Counted from the stretch's first letter, positions 1-13,800 are shown. The stretch: DNA of 64,000 nt from Oncomelania hupensis (GCA_036898135.1 CM072511.1:27304610-27368609), one strand, 5' to 3'. Numbers and translations are program-made. Notes: generated by a model not told the origin, from the letters alone.

Positions 1-644
1 GGAAATGACTGCAATAGATGGAACTGAACAAAGTGTTTAGTGGGACTTGCAACACGACATCTAGCGTAAGGGTTAACAATGTTTTATTTCTTTAGAGATA
101 TGATGTTTTCTTCCATTAACATTCTTTTTTTTATTTTTTTTATTTTACTCCCAAATATTTATAAATATTAGAATATTAGGAAACCCCATAGTCTCTTCCT
201 TTGTTGGCTGTTCAGTCCTTCTTATTTCATTGACAATGTAGAAATCCAATTGTACGCTTTTTTTTTTAGACGAGTTTGATTTAGAATGTCTTCATAGAAT
301 TAGAAGATTGGCTTCTAGAAGATTATTAGTAGCATACATTTAAATTGCTGTTTTTTTATTTTATTATTATTATTTTTTTAAGGATTAGATTATAGGTTTC
401 TTTTAGAGTTACTTGTGATTTGACACTGGCTAATATACTTGATTTTAAAAAGTGACCCTTTAACACACACTTTTTTTTCTTAGTTATTTTAATTTTATTG
501 TTTTAGTTGCACGAAAGGCATTTGATTAGCTGCATGTTTAGTTTAGTGTGCACATACTATATTTTTTATCTGTCTACATTCACTCACTGTATTATGTGGG
601 TGTAGGTGCATGAACATGTGTGGTTGTGTAGGTGTAGGTGCAAG

Positions 645-645
645 C

Positions 646-714
<69 letters not shown>
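645..714. repeat. (GT)n followed by (GA)n microsatellite
   Basis: A pure GT run changes directly into a GA run. The ORFs read through here are low-complexity artefacts. Confidence 0.9.
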
Positions 715-728
<14 letters not shown>

Positions 729-770
729 GGAAGTAGGATAGGGAAGAAGAGGGGGGAGGGGGAAGGTGCT

Positions 771-1088
771 TTAGTGTTGTATAAAATGCCCATAACTATA
801 ACAAGACATTTGCTTGATGGCCTGTGCAACACAAACTTGGATGATGGGGCTAACCTTAACGTCATTGTTGTTGCATGTTCGTGGGGGATATTTGTGAATG
901 TGGCTTGGTGCCTGGGCTGTGTTTGGGCCGATTCCAGCTGGAGAAAAGCTCCTCCATGCCGACTTTTCAGCAAGTTCAAACCTCTCAACAGTTTGAGGTC
1001 TGTATACACAAAGTCCAAGCAGTTCTATAAGCTTTAATCCCTTCTTGGCCAGTTCACTATCAGAATTCAGTGAAACTGCCTTCAACAA
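771..1088 (-). other. Unidentified antisense exon-like ORF
   Basis: On the minus strand, residues such as AVSLNSDSELAKKGLKLIEL, followed by LGLCVYRPQTVERFELAEKS, read like an ordinary helical protein rather than simple sequence. The frame is open from about 1103 down to 771. A possible splice acceptor (…GAAGGCAG) sits at its upstream edge, and a weak donor (AAGGTTAG) follows the HKYPPR-containing part. I do not recognise the family. It could be an exon of an antisense gene, a retrocopied fragment, or part of a transposon. It lies antisense to the RhoGAP gene, and no partner exon was found in the window. Confidence 0.25.
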
Positions 1089-3249
1089 TGGTGTTGGATG
1101 CAGTCAATTTAAAACGTCACAAATAAAAATTGATTTTCTTTCTGTCTCCCTGCCTTTACACCACATGTTTGAGTGATATATGAGTGTTTGTTGTGTGAGT
1201 GAGAGTGGGTGAAACATGTTAGCTTGTTTGTTGGTAGAAATAGCCGCGCTTTGAGCCTGATTAGTCTAGAGTTTGTTTGGGAAAAACGCATTTATAGCAT
1301 CCATTATTATTAGAAAATTAACATGAAAAAAACTGCCTTAGAAGATACAAATTTGATTGATGCTATTGATGGGAAAGAGAGGAATTCTTATATGACTCCC
1401 AGGGGTGAAAAAAACACCGGTAGGTCACCAAAATGCAAATGTAATTAATATAGTGCAGCATACGTAAATCTTGAAACCCACTGTCCAGATGACAGGCAAC
1501 TTTTTTTTCTCACAATCTCTTTCTGTTTGTTTTTTTTTTTGTTTTTTTTTTAATGTATGACTATCATTTTGTCAAGTTTCAAAGAGTTGTACTAGTGTGT
1601 TGTCATTCATTGTTTTACAATTGTTTAGATCTGACAATCTGTCGAGAGACTGCTAAGAGCTGGTCATCGATATAAGTTGAAATGAATATTTTGTTGTTGT
1701 TGTATATTTGTCCACGTATGACTGGGCAGTTTGGTACCTCCTCCTCCCTTCATTCCCCTCTCATCATTTTGTGTGATTGAAAGATGTGAGGGTAGTGTCT
1801 TTGAAATCCCAGCACACATGCTTTGATGTTCCCTCCCCCTCCCCCTTCACCCTCTCCCTCTTACCCCTCCCCTTCCTTAGACTAGAGCTTGCTCCCCTTC
1901 CTTAGACTAGAGCTTGTAGGGTTGAATGAAGAGAGTACTGAGGATTAGGAGGGGGTTAAAAGGTTCTGCTTGTGCTTGAGGCACGTGTGCATGTTGCAGG
2001 CATCCAGATTTGCATCTTTCTGAGATCGTCAGTCTAAGAGTAGATACCAGAGCAGTGAAAATACATTAATTGATAGACAGGTGGTAAGTTAATAAAGGTA
2101 TGCATATAAAGGAATAGATAGGTGATCAGTCAATAAAGGAATACGTATAAAGGAATAGATAAATAGGAAGAAACTGTGAAAAATATTGGAAGCATCAAAT
2201 CTTGCATAGATATATGTGGCTGGTGTCCTTAGCAGAGGATTTGAAGCCAGAAGGGAAGGTGGATGAGGAAGAGGGGAGGGGGGGGGGTGACACTTCAGTA
2301 AGTGAATGATAAATGAAAACTAAATGCCAAGATAAATAAATGCACGTTCTCTTCTCTAAAAATATTGAGGCAAAGTTAAAAAAAAGTATGAAAGGAGAAC
2401 AACTGATGTTTAAACGTCACCTGATACATCTATCTGGTGTTTAAATATCATCCGATAGATGTTAACAGGTGTTTAAATGTCATCCGATAGATCTAACTGG
2501 TGTTTGAATGTCACTCGATCGGGTAACATTTAAACACCATTTCGTCTCTTTGCAGTCCACTGGACCCTAGTAGAAACAATGACTAACTCCTTTCACACTT
2601 TAAATAAATAAATGCAGAAATAAGGAAAAAATGAATGAATGCTCACATTAAGAAATTTGACATGAGTGAGTGCCAAATGTTGCTGCGTACAAAAAGCACG
2701 AGTTGTGTAGCAGTACTAGAAATTACTAGATGTTGTGATTGTCTCACATAAAATCCTCAATCAGTAGTTCTTAATAAGTTTGGATGCACTCGGGAGTCTG
2801 CTCATTAGAAGAAATGTACTAAATTAAAAATTGTATTAACACTGATAACAGACAATTATTTTTTGAAGCTATTCTTGGTTCCAAGCTCTGTTTGATAAAT
2901 GTTACAATTATGTTTTCGCTTAATGTTAGATTAAAACTTATTTCAGATTCTTGTAGTGTTTATATTGCAAATTCTTTTTTTTTTTTTGTTGTTGTTGTTG
3001 TTTTTTTGTATGGTTTGATGTGTGTGTATGGCTTACCTCTGTGCATTTTTGCAAGAAATACTTTTGGTATATTTGAAGTGAAACTACAGTTCACTTAATG
3101 ATAATATAGACAGGGTTAAATGCATGACCTTCTCATTAAACCAATTGTACCAAAGAAAGTATTTTAAACCATCAGAGCAGATTTTTGAAAAAAAAATCAA
3201 ATTGTTGTGAAGTGAATATTAAAATAACATTTTGTTTTGAAATTTGCAG

Positions 3250-3314
3250 GAACAGCACATGCAGGGATTTCTGAACAAAGCCAAAATCTCTGACACTGGA
3301 AAAAGGAAAGTCAA
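3250..3314 (+). CDS. RhoGAP gene exon: start of PH domain
   Basis: Acceptor TTTGCAG at 3243-3249 and donor GTGAGT at 3315. It reads EQHMQGFLNKAKISDTGKRK, the first PH beta-strand, and ends in phase 2. The next exon supplies the third base of a lysine codon. Confidence 0.88.
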
Positions 3315-3423
3315 GTGAGTGCATTGTGGTGTGGTCCATTAGGCATGTAACATTGGCATGCACTGCTGTAAGCCATCCATTTTGGACTGTCCACCAGCTG
3401 TACTGCCTATGCATGTTATTGAT

Positions 3424-3503
<80 letters not shown>

Positions 3504-3509
3504 CCTCTG

Positions 3510-3604
<95 letters not shown>

Positions 3605-6600
3605 CTCTCTCAGCCTCAATCCCCATTTCTTTGTCACACACCCCTCTCCTCCCTTCATATATTTCTTTGTAATTATTTTTTGGGTCTCCTGTTTTGTGTT
3701 TCTAGACTTATCTGGAAATACTTTGAAATAGCTGGGCAAAAGGGTCAATTTGTCAGTTGGTCCGCTGGAAGCCCTATCTCAAAAAACACTGGACAGTTTT
3801 TGACCAAACTTTATAGGAACATTACCCAAGTTGGTGACCTGCCTTCCGTGGCATAATTATTTTGCTCTACCACGAAGGCCAAGGTCCAGGGCGCAATATA
3901 TTTTGTGCTAAACACCTTTTGCTCAATATCTCAAAACCAGCTGAAGTGATTTTTCTAATATAAAATTTGGAATACAAGTGCTTCAAATCACAGTCTGGTA
4001 GTCGTGTCCGAAATGTCTTTGTTTTTTGTTCAAAAGAAACTTTTGGGCTTCTCGCAGGAATAACTGAACCGAAATTCTATGACGTCCTACTAGGGCCAAA
4101 ACCTGATAACTACAAATGTCATGAGATAATTACGAATATCATGGGGTAATTATAATTATCAAGGAATAATTGCAATTATCAAGGGATAATTACAATTATC
4201 ATTCAAAAATTACAAATATCTTTGAGTAATCCTGTTTAATTTTCAATTTTGGCTCTAGCAATCCGCCTGGAAATGTGCCAAAACCAAAAATTATAATTTT
4301 TACTAGATAATTACAATTTGTATGTGATCATGCTTATTTCCGGTGGCTTACTAGCGCCAAAACTTGCATTTACAGGTATTAGTGATAATGGTAATTAAAA
4401 CACGCTCTGTGTAATTCACATATATGATAGCCTACTAGCGTCAATACCCAATAATTACAAATATTTTGGGATAATTACAAATATCAACGACATATTTACA
4501 ATTAACACGTACAAACTGTAATTATGAAGTAAAAATTACCATTATCGGTTTTGGTGCATTTTCAGACAGATTGTTAGAGCCCAAACTGAAAACTAATCAT
4601 GATCATGCATAGATATTTGTAATTTTACAATGATAATTGTAATTATCCCTTGATAATTGTAATTTTTCTATATTTGTAATTATCTCATGATATTTGTCAT
4701 TATCAGGTTTTGGCGCTAAGAAGGTGTGGCGAATACTGATAATTATTAACACTGTGGAGCACCGGTATCTCTGTAAATTACACAGAACACATGTTAATTT
4801 CAATTATCTTGTGATACTGGTAACTCTCAGTTTTGGCACAAGTCACGAAATTTATTACCATTCAATTCAATTCAACAAATCTTTATTACCTCTCACAAGG
4901 AACTATGACAGGCCCTTGATCACTAAAATAAAACAAAATAAAAATAAAAATGCAAGTAAAAAATTAAAGATAGTATAATATTTGTTTAAAATCTTTACAA
5001 CATGTAAGATACTGTTACACTTGATGTTGTTTTTTCTCTATCAGTAGTTGATTCAGCCCCGATGCTTGAAATCCTGATAGGTGTAACTCAGGTTCGTTTA
5101 TCCACGCAGCCTGCTCACTCAATAACAAGACACGGGAGTCGTCGTATGAAGTTTTCCACTTTTATTCAGCACACATGAACAACTACATACAATCGCTCAA
5201 TCGCTTTTCCACTCTCAACTTTTTACTTTCCAACTCACTATCAACAACAACTTTTTTTGAAACAGTGCGGCACTTATATAGTCTCTTCATACTCCAGAAC
5301 AATTTAGAACACTGCAGAATGACGCACTACAACCAATCAAATAAAACTTCGTCATCACTGACTTACGTCATACAACATTCTTTCTATCCAAGAATGTTCT
5401 CAAACATCGTGAAACTTCGATCGATAGTAAACAAGCAGATCTAGAGAATTCTCCAATAATATCGACTAACGAAAATTATCAACGTTATGCAAAGCTTCTT
5501 CTAACAACAACGCAAAATCAAATCAAAGATAAACACACTCTACCACTGCATGCGTTGCAAAATAAAATGAACAGATCTATTGCGCGCGTCACACACGCAA
5601 GCCTGCCATTGCACGCGCTTCACACATAATATCGTGCGCATTTCACACGCACCATCATGCGTGTCTCAACGTAACAAATACGATTATATATGGATACACA
5701 CATACACACCCACACTATTAATTTACGTAGTAAAGTATGCAATAGAATGTAAAACAAATTCTCACAGAAGAGGCTGTTTCCACCTAATCACAAACACAGC
5801 CATTATTTTTGCTGTGCAGATACTTCAACTACTGCTAAGCATATTAGATCATTGGTATTTGAACTTTCTCAAAGGTCACTGCCATTGTACTTCATTTTAT
5901 TTTACATGTTTTGCGCTGTATCTAAAAATTGAGTCAGCTGATTTTGATATTTTTTTGGCTTGCGGGTAGTTTAGATAGTGGCCCACCTTTCCACATTTTG
6001 GTTTGCTGTATTAGGATGAAGCTGAGTTAAAACACCAGCAAGAAAATTAATACTTTTTAAAATGCAGATGTTCGGCTGTGAGTGTCTGGAAATACATTTG
6101 AATGGCTTGCCATCTTGTCTTCTTTTTTTTCTTCTTCTTCATCTTCTTCTTTTTATTGTTCATTTTGCTTGAACACTCATGATATGGCATGGACAACAAC
6201 CTACATTTGAGTGTGTTGTTCCTAACACAAAGATGACGATTCATCAGGCGTTTCAGAGCACAAATCTCAGGCTGAGCTATGAGTTGTGTAAACAGGCTAT
6301 GGGGAATGTAATGACTTGTTCATTTATCTTGAGTCAACATGGGTATAACAACATGCATATTTTGGCGGGGAGAAGTAGTACCAAAACTGCATTTAGGTGT
6401 TGATGTAGGAATCCCCAACGTGAAATTCAACCCAAGGAAAATTCTTATCATAATCTTGATGATAGCCCATTAACTTCAATGACAACCAGCGAATAACAAT
6501 GCAGTCTTAAAATGATATAGGGGAGCAGAAACTTATCAACGATAACTAATCTAAACATCTGACTGGTGTGTACAAATCCCCTCTATCAACTCAAGGAAAA

Positions 6601-7821
6601 TCCATGTCATGACTTTGGTGATAATCAAGCAACAAAATCTCAAGGTCTAGTTGGGAGCAGGACAGACTTAAACCCTCCTCTAATCTAAGCCTTGTTGCCT
6701 AGTATGCTTAACCACCAAAATTAGTGTGGCAGTATGCTGCCTCTATTAGACAGCCAGTTTTGCATTTATAATTATTTAGACATTATTGTTGTCATCCTAA
6801 TCATCATCACCACCATCATCAGTTCTGCAGTATATAAATCTAGGTCATTTTATTTTTCAAAAACCAAAAACACTCTTACTTTAAAGGCACCCAAATTGCC
6901 ATGTCCCCTTGACAGATCCGTTTAACATTCACAGTGAGTTTCGCCCTGCTGAAAAACATAAACTTAAAATTAAAAAAAGCTCTTTCGAAAGTATAGTTTT
7001 CTTTTTTTTAAATGATTACATTACATAGTTTTGGGGCCTATTAATAGCAATAGCCGTTGGCTAGCCAGCAACATTCTAGAGCTAAAAATAGCAGCTACCC
7101 AAGCCAGTAAGAGTCAGAACCCGATAAAACAATTGGGAGTAAGAATTTCATCTTAGATGGATAAAATAGACCCTTTCTCTACCACAGACACCAAAGACGC
7201 ACAGTTCAAGCCACAGAGTTCACTCAAAAATAGGGTCAAAGGTCACAAGGCAGTATAGTTAAAAACAGGGGAAGTAACTCCTGTCAGAACAGAAATTGAA
7301 AATTCAAACTTTTGCGGCTGGTTTAACAATTCGAATTTCTTGGTAAACCGGTTTTTGCTCAAAGTAAACAAAGCGTTCGAATTGGGGCATTTTAATGAAG
7401 TTTTGTTGTTGCTGTACCTCCCTCTCCCCTATCTCCCCCCTCCCCCACCCCCCCCCCAAAAAAAATCTCCAATGATAATCAGAAATAAGGGTGCGTGCAA
7501 GTTCTCTGTTTACTATCACACCCACAAACGTACAGCCCGACACACACAATTCGTCTGAGTAACCTTGCCCATACTACGACCTAATCCTTATCCTATTGGC
7601 TGAAGAATTTTAGCCAATAAAAAAATACTATTCACTATTTATTTTTTAAAATCCCGTTCTCTACACTCATGTCTGCCATGCGTTCAAAACATGTGGGCTG
7701 TTGTTACTTATAGCAACTGATTTCTCACATTATCAAGAAAAGAGCAACTGAGTGCAAACTTTTTCCCTTGTTATTATGTTCATCACCACCACCATCACCA
7801 TCACAGTTTCAGCACCATAAT

Positions 7822-7860
<39 letters not shown>

Positions 7861-10800
7861 TCAGCGTTGCTCTTCCTTCTCATTCTTTTTTTTTTTTTTT
7901 TTTTTTTTTTACATACATTTTTTAGTTTATAGTAAACAAAGAAAACCCACACAAACAGAGACAAGCATACATTCAAGCAGGAATCTATGAACACTAGAAT
8001 CATGTAAATGCCTTATTAATGTCACATACTATACCATGAATCACAAGTGCAATGTTTATGGCGTTGCTAGGAGCGAGTGCCTCTCTAACGGAAGTAAACA
8101 AAATAAAACAGACATAGAGTTGCTTCCCCTGACCCACACTCCCCGTGCCTTTCGTGCCATATCATGCGTCAAATCGCTCACAGCCAAAGTCAGTATACCT
8201 CATTCCTTTTTTGGCACCTGCTGAGTGAGGTTGTGTCTACTCTAACTCTCTGCTGCTGACTTTTTGCGTTCGCCCTGTAGTCTGCCGTTACTACCGCCGG
8301 CGGTGTTTTGGGTTTCCTTATCTTGTCTCAACGTGGCTGTACGTCGGCTTCTACCCCGTCTATGCGCGTCTCTTCTACTTCGACGGCCGTTCGCTTCACT
8401 ATGTCGGTTTCCTCTCCTGCCGACATTACCTCTGTTTTGCTACGTTGCGTTTCCGCGCCTGCGCCTCCTGCTTTGTCTTCTACCCTTCAGGTTTGTAAAT
8501 GTGGTGGTAGTGAGGTGGGGAGTGGCGGTAGCGAGGTGAGGGGTGGCTCCTTGGTCTTGCCAGAAGTGTCCTTGGAGCCGTTTCTGGTCAAGGTTACGAC
8601 CAGAAACACATAAGTGGTCGCCCTAGTTTAGGACCACATAAATTTTTTTTTCCAGCAGGGACGCCCCGGCTCGGCCGGACAAGCTACCTGCTGAAGCCTT
8701 CTCAGCTGTTTCCTGCGGGATTCAGTGCGAGTCGGGACTTCTGGCTCATATAAGTGGTCGCCCTAGTTTAGGACCACATAAAATTTTCCAGTGGGGACGC
8801 CCCGGCTAAGCCGGACAAGCTACCTGCTGAAGCCTTCCCAGCTGTTTCCTGCGGGATTCAGTGCGGGTCGGAACTTCTGGCTAATGTCGAGCTTAGGACA
8901 TATAAAGCACTGTTCGCAGTGTTACGTCCGGCTGCGACAGGGGGTGTGGCTTCCGGTTCTCCGGTTTGTCCCTCACCTCCCCTTTCCAGTCCCCATTTCA
9001 CTCCCCTTCCGCTTGCGGTTGTGGGGCGGGGCCGTCGAGCTTGAGACATATGAAGCACTGCTCGCAGTGTTACGTCCGGCTTCGACAGGGGGCATGGCTT
9101 CCGGTTCGCCGGTTTGTCCCTCACCTCCCCTTTCCAACCCCTATTACACTCCACTCCCGCTTGCGGTCGTGGGGCGGGGCCTCTGGTTTCCGGTACGGGG
9201 GTACGGGTCACTTGTTACCTTCTCCCGTTCCCGGTTTGGCTTCTCCCTCCCATCCTCCTTTGTGCTCCACTCCCGTTTGCGGTCATGGGGCGGGGGCTCT
9301 GGTTTCCGGATCGGGGGGTTACGGTTCACCCGTGACCCCTTCAGTTTCTGGTTTGGGTCAAGCATTCCCTGTTCACCCTTCGGTCTCTGCCACTTCCGGG
9401 TTCGGTTGTGGTGCGGGGGTACTGCGTGTCCGGTTCTGATGATACGGGTTTTCCGGATCACATGCATAGCCATTTTGCCTTTGTGTGCGCCAGCTTCTGT
9501 TTGGGGTGGGGCACACTTGGTTCCTTCTACCCTAGTTCCTGTTTTCACGGGTAATGGGGTGTTGTTATACCAGGCCCTTTCACCTGATGCTCTGTTTAAT
9601 GAGGCCGTTCTGCGCGCTGCGGCTTTGTCCTCAGGTGGTGGAGGAGGTTTCGGTGCCCCTACCGCTCCTCCATTCCTTCGTGGGCGGGACTCTTGCTTCT
9701 GCCGAGTCTGATGAGACTTGCCTTGTATTCAGGGAGTCTTCTAGTGTTACTCTTTTGGGGGAATGGACCTCTGCTTCGGCTAGAGGACTTATAGAGGGGG
9801 AGGCCTCTTCCTCTTAGTTTGAGGGGTGCCTCGGTTCCCTAGAGCTTCCTCTGTGGGCTCTTTGTTTGCGTTCGTCCTCATTGCCCGGTGTTGCCGGGAA
9901 GTTCCTCTCTCGGTCAGAGGTCTGGCGCAGACAGAGGGGTCTATTGTTAGGTCCCTTGTGTATACTTCTCTCACTGACGCGCTGTATACTGCGCTGTCTT
10001 CGGCTGGACAAGTCTTCTGGGACGACGTTTTGTCCTTTCGGTTAGGCCTTATTGCAGGCCCACTATACCTCCTTCGTTCTGGGTTGCGAATCTCAGGCTT
10101 TTTGCCTATGTCAACCTGCTGCTTGTGCGTCGTGACGCTTTTCTTCAGTCAGCGTCCCTTTTACCTCCGCTCTTGTCCTCCTCGCTTCGGGTGGCACCCT
10201 TAGTACCCGACTCTCTTTTGGGTCCTTACGTTCGCACGGCTGTTTGTGAGGGGTCGGAGCGGTCCATGTCGGATGGTTTCGCCTTCTGGGCTCGGGCCAT
10301 ACCTTCGGCCCCGCCTCTCTTTCCTGACAGGGGTTAAGGTCGCTCAGTCCGCGGTCGCTCTTCTCCGGGTGTGCGGGATTGGTATTCCCTCTTCCCGTGG
10401 CAGAGTTGAGGTGAGTCGTAGGCGTTTTACGCAGTGACTCGTTTTCCACCAGTCCTGTCCCTGCCTGCATCCCTAGGTGTTCTCCCCCTCCAGGCGGGTG
10501 GCTTGGCTCGGCCTTCCCCCTGCAAGCTGTTGGGTGCAAGAGGTGTTTCGGTCGGGGTTCGATCTTTAGTGGGGTTCCTCTCGGCCCCCTCTTCGTCGCT
10601 CCCCGCCGTTGTTCCGCCCCCTGTCTTCTCCTGGGGCTCAGACGATTCTGGGCCCGGAGGTCTTAGCCCTTCTCCGGAAGGGTGTTATTGAGGAGGTCCT
10701 TTGCCCTCTCTCCCCGGGGTTCTATGGTCGCCTCTTCGTTGTCCCGTAGGTTTCCGGCGGTTGGCGCCCGGCCCTAGGTTGGGCTATCTATATCGATCTT

Positions 10801-13800
10801 TCGCACACCTATTTCCGTGTGTCTTTGCATCCTATTCACAGGCGTTGGATGCTCTTCGTCTGAAGAGTTCAGGTTTTTCATGGTAAACCCTTCCTTTTGG
10901 TTTGTCTCGTAGTCCTTGGGTTTTCGCACGGATTGTCTTTGAACTCGCTTCTGTAGTTCGCGGACTCATGGTGCAGTTCTCTACTTATCTTGATGACCGT
11001 TTGGTCAAGGCTCGTTCTCCTTTGGACGCGGCGCTTGGGGTTCTCTGTGTACCCTCTCAAGTCCGTGTTGTCTCCATCTCCGGTTTTCACCTGCCTGGGG
11101 ATGTCGTTCGTCTCTCGCGATTGGTCGATCCGCCCTTTCGCTCGTCGGATGCAGAGGCTTCAGTCCCTTCTGCTCCCTTTGGAGAGTCAGGATGTCGTTT
11201 CAGCCAGTTTTATGGCCTCTCTTTTTGGGTCGTTTTGAGTATATGGTTCTTCTGGTTCCCCTCGCGGGAGTTCGCTAGCGGCCGATTCACCGTTGGCTTT
11301 CTTCCCGTTGGAGTCAGTCCGGCGATTCCTGGGACGCTCTTTTTCTGGCCACGGAGGGCCTTCGCCTTTCTCTGCTTCCTTGGAGGAATGTTGAGTGGCT
11401 TTCGTCGGGGGCTCCTATCTCCCCTCCGTTTTCGGTGGCCGTCATCTTCACGGATGCGGCTTTGATTGGTTGGGGTGCGCGTATCGGCAGCCTTTCAGCT
11501 TGCAGATGGAAGCCGTTTGCCCGGCTCTTCATCGTTTTCCTCCTTTTGTGGTTAGCTGTTTCATTTGTTCGCTTGTAGCCAAGCTTGCAGCGGCTCTGTC
11601 ATGTCTTAGCCGTTCTTCTGAGTCGCCTTCATTGTGTGGTCCACACGGTATGGACCCTGTCCCACTTCGTTCTTCATCCGGTTTGGGCGGAGTGGTTTAA
11701 CCTCTGTTCGCTTCTTTTGCGCCGGTCACAGACTGCTTGGCTTGGGCGGTGGACGCGTTGTCCTTTTCTTGGGAGGGGTTGGAGGCTTATGCCTTTCTGC
11801 CGTTCTCCCTCCTTTCACATCGATCTTTTTGCCACTCGTTACTCTTCCAGGCTACCCCTATTTGTGTCGCCGAGGTTTAACCTCTGTTCGCTTCTTTTGC
11901 GCCGGTCACAGACTGCCTGGCTTGGGCGGTGGACACTTTGTCCATTTCTTGGGTGGGGATGGAGGCTTATGCCTTCCCGCCATTCTCCCTCCTTCCGCGG
12001 GTTCTCAAGAGAGCCGAGGAGGAGTCCCCTTCTCTCATTCTCGTGGCTTCCTTTTGGCCGGCTCAGCCCTGGTTCCCCGATCTCCTTCGCCTTTCCCAGG
12101 GGAGGTGCGTTCCTCTCGTTCTTGGGGCGAGATCACTTCTGCAGCCTCGATCCGGGATTCCACACGGCAACCCAAGCGTCCTCCGTCTTCACGCTTGGCT
12201 GTTGTCCGGCCTTCTCTAGGGGTTTTCGGGCTTCAGTGGGCCTCGGCTGGTTCCCGCTTGCATCCTGGTCCTCTTCTTCAGCCTGTGCAAGGTAACGTTG
12301 TTTCAGATACAGTTGCTTCCCTCCGTCCTTTTCGTGCTAATCTGCACTTGTGATTCATGGTATAGTATGTGACATTAATATTAAAATTTTATCTCTAAAT
12401 TTATTATTAATAAGCATACTTACCATGAATCACTTTGATGTCCCTCCCACCTCCCCGCAGTTCCAAATAAGGAATGAGGTATACTGACTTTGGCTGTGAG
12501 CGATTTGATGCATGATATGGCACGAAAGGCACGGGGAGTGTGGGTCAGGGGAAGCAACTCTATGTCTGTTTTATTTTGTTTACTTCCGTTAGAGAGGCAC
12601 TCGCTCCTAGCAACGCCATAAACATTGCACTTGTGATTCATGGTAAGTATGCTTATTAATAATAAATTTAGAGATATAATTTTAATTTCGCAGTTCCAAG
12701 AGCAGACTGGTAGAATATATCTTGTCTTAAGTATTTGGAATATAATATTTAACATTTCAGGAGTAGAAGAAGAAAAAAAAAGTATACGGCACACAAGAAA
12801 TCACTGTACATTTTTTTTACTATTCAAAGGCTTTTCTATACAACATCCAGTCGGAAGAAAAACGGGAGCCGGGGTTAATAAAAGCTTTTGCTCTTTCAGC
12901 CTCAAAATATTGTTTGAGTCTTATTAGAAAAGATGTTAGCGACGGTGGCACTGCCTTCTGTTTGGAGCAAAAGATATTGTATTTGGCTGTCAACAAGAAG
13001 AGATCAATAACTCTGTCAGTCTTTGTATCATTATTAAATCCGAACATAGTTAGTTCCCGTGAAAGTATAAAACCTGAGCAATGCGGGAAAGTATCAGTGA
13101 TCCAGTTTTGAATTTCAATCCAATAATTTTGGCATTTAGAGCAATCCCACAAAAGATGCAGTAAGGTTTCTTCATCTTGTTGACAGAATGTACATAAGGC
13201 CGAGGGAATGATACGTCTTTGGTATAGAAAGCGGCCTGTAGGAAGAATCCTGTATAGAACTTTATATTGAAACCATCTTAGTTTAGAATCATGTGTTGTA
13301 AATATGATTTGCTTAAACAACTTTTGATAGTCTAATTGGATGTTGAATTCTTCATTCCACTTTTCAATAGCTTTAGGGATATCCGGACAATAGATTAAAG
13401 CTGAATATATTTGCTTCACATCTCCTTTTGATAAATACCGCCAAACTAAGGCATCTTCGATTACAAATTCGCTTTCTGTTTCAATGTGCAGTGCGCTTTG
13501 GTAGCGTTTGACAGCATGCGTTACACCTTCATATAACAAAAAATTGGTTGTAACATTCGGGTATTTATGCTTAAATTCATTAAAAGATAAATAGCCATTC
13601 AGTCCAATGATATCCCCAATTTTAACAATATCACTCTGCAACCAGTCTCGAAGAAAGATTACTTTGTGATCCCTGCAAATATTGACATTGTAAAAAATGT
13701 TTTCAGAGACAAAGTCATTGAATGTATTAGGTGTGCATTTAGAAAATAACTGTTTAACATGTTTAAATACATCGACCCAAAATAGATTATTACATTGTTT

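Larger units (their letters stand above)
1..3249. other. Intronic/upstream sequence before first visible RhoGAP exon
   Basis: AT-rich DNA with T-runs and no supported + strand exon. It holds a GT/GA microsatellite (about 645-714), an unidentified antisense exon-like ORF (771-1088, listed separately) and C-rich/AG-rich patches near 1800-1900 and 2270. Four short near-repeats of a 'TGTTTAAATGTCA-CCGATAGAT' type lie at 2405-2530. A short fragment near 2545-2570 resembles the end of the repeat called family A below. Because the first visible exon starts inside the PH domain, this stretch is probably an intron of the RhoGAP gene. Confidence 0.5.
3715..6117 (-). repeat. Interspersed repeat 'family C', split by a MITE and a solo LTR
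   Basis: 3715-4010 matches (inverted) 20090-20370 and 21230-21490; 5800-6117 matches (inverted) 19222-19440 and 20868-21040. The end motif AAGATGGCAAGCCATTCAAA recurs with small changes in six places in the window. I read this as one minus-orientation copy into which the elements at about 4085-4727 and 5013-5676 later inserted. No coding capacity is recognised. Confidence 0.6.
8013..12686 (+). mobile_element. DIRS-type retrotransposon (degenerate, recombinase region missing)
   Basis: A 4.67-kb element that is GC-rich inside an AT-rich intron. Long inverted terminal repeats (8034-8217 and 12464-12646) flank gag-like, RT and RNase H remnants. The outermost ends are not shared between termini. 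They occur instead back-to-back and inverted in an internal complementary region (about 12345-12432), the arrangement that defines DIRS elements. RT motifs are GFYGRLFVVP (about 10720), PWVFARIVFE and STYLDD (about 10976-10996). RNase H shows FTDAALIGWGA (about 11446), and the C-terminal RT/RH segment AYAFPPFSLL…FWPAQPWFPDLL ends about 12100. Frames change repeatedly, so no product is made. Only about 125 bp lies between the RT/RH end and the internal complementary region, leaving no room for the usual tyrosine recombinase. The copy is therefore non-autonomous. Internal tandem duplications are at 8609-8882, 8886-9180 and 11695-11994. Confidence 0.9.

Noticed and set aside
3326..3856. Long Ser-Leu repeat and Arg-Glu repeat ORFs
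   Set aside because: They are translations of the (CT)n/(GA)n tract on each strand. The same applies to ORFs at 16855-17085, 30870-31110, 56985-57167 and 59553-59951.
8036..8224. Small ORF repeated at 12420-12794 as a conserved peptide gene
   Set aside because: The identity is due to the DIRS inverted terminal repeats, not to a duplicated gene.
8791..9711. 306-codon GC-rich + strand ORF as a host gene
   Set aside because: It lies wholly inside the DIRS element, over tandemly duplicated gag-region sequence, and has no conserved host domain.
11585..12353. Overlapping 236- and 239-codon ORFs as genes
   Set aside because: They are alternate frames of the degenerate DIRS RT/RNase H region. The true motifs hop between frames.
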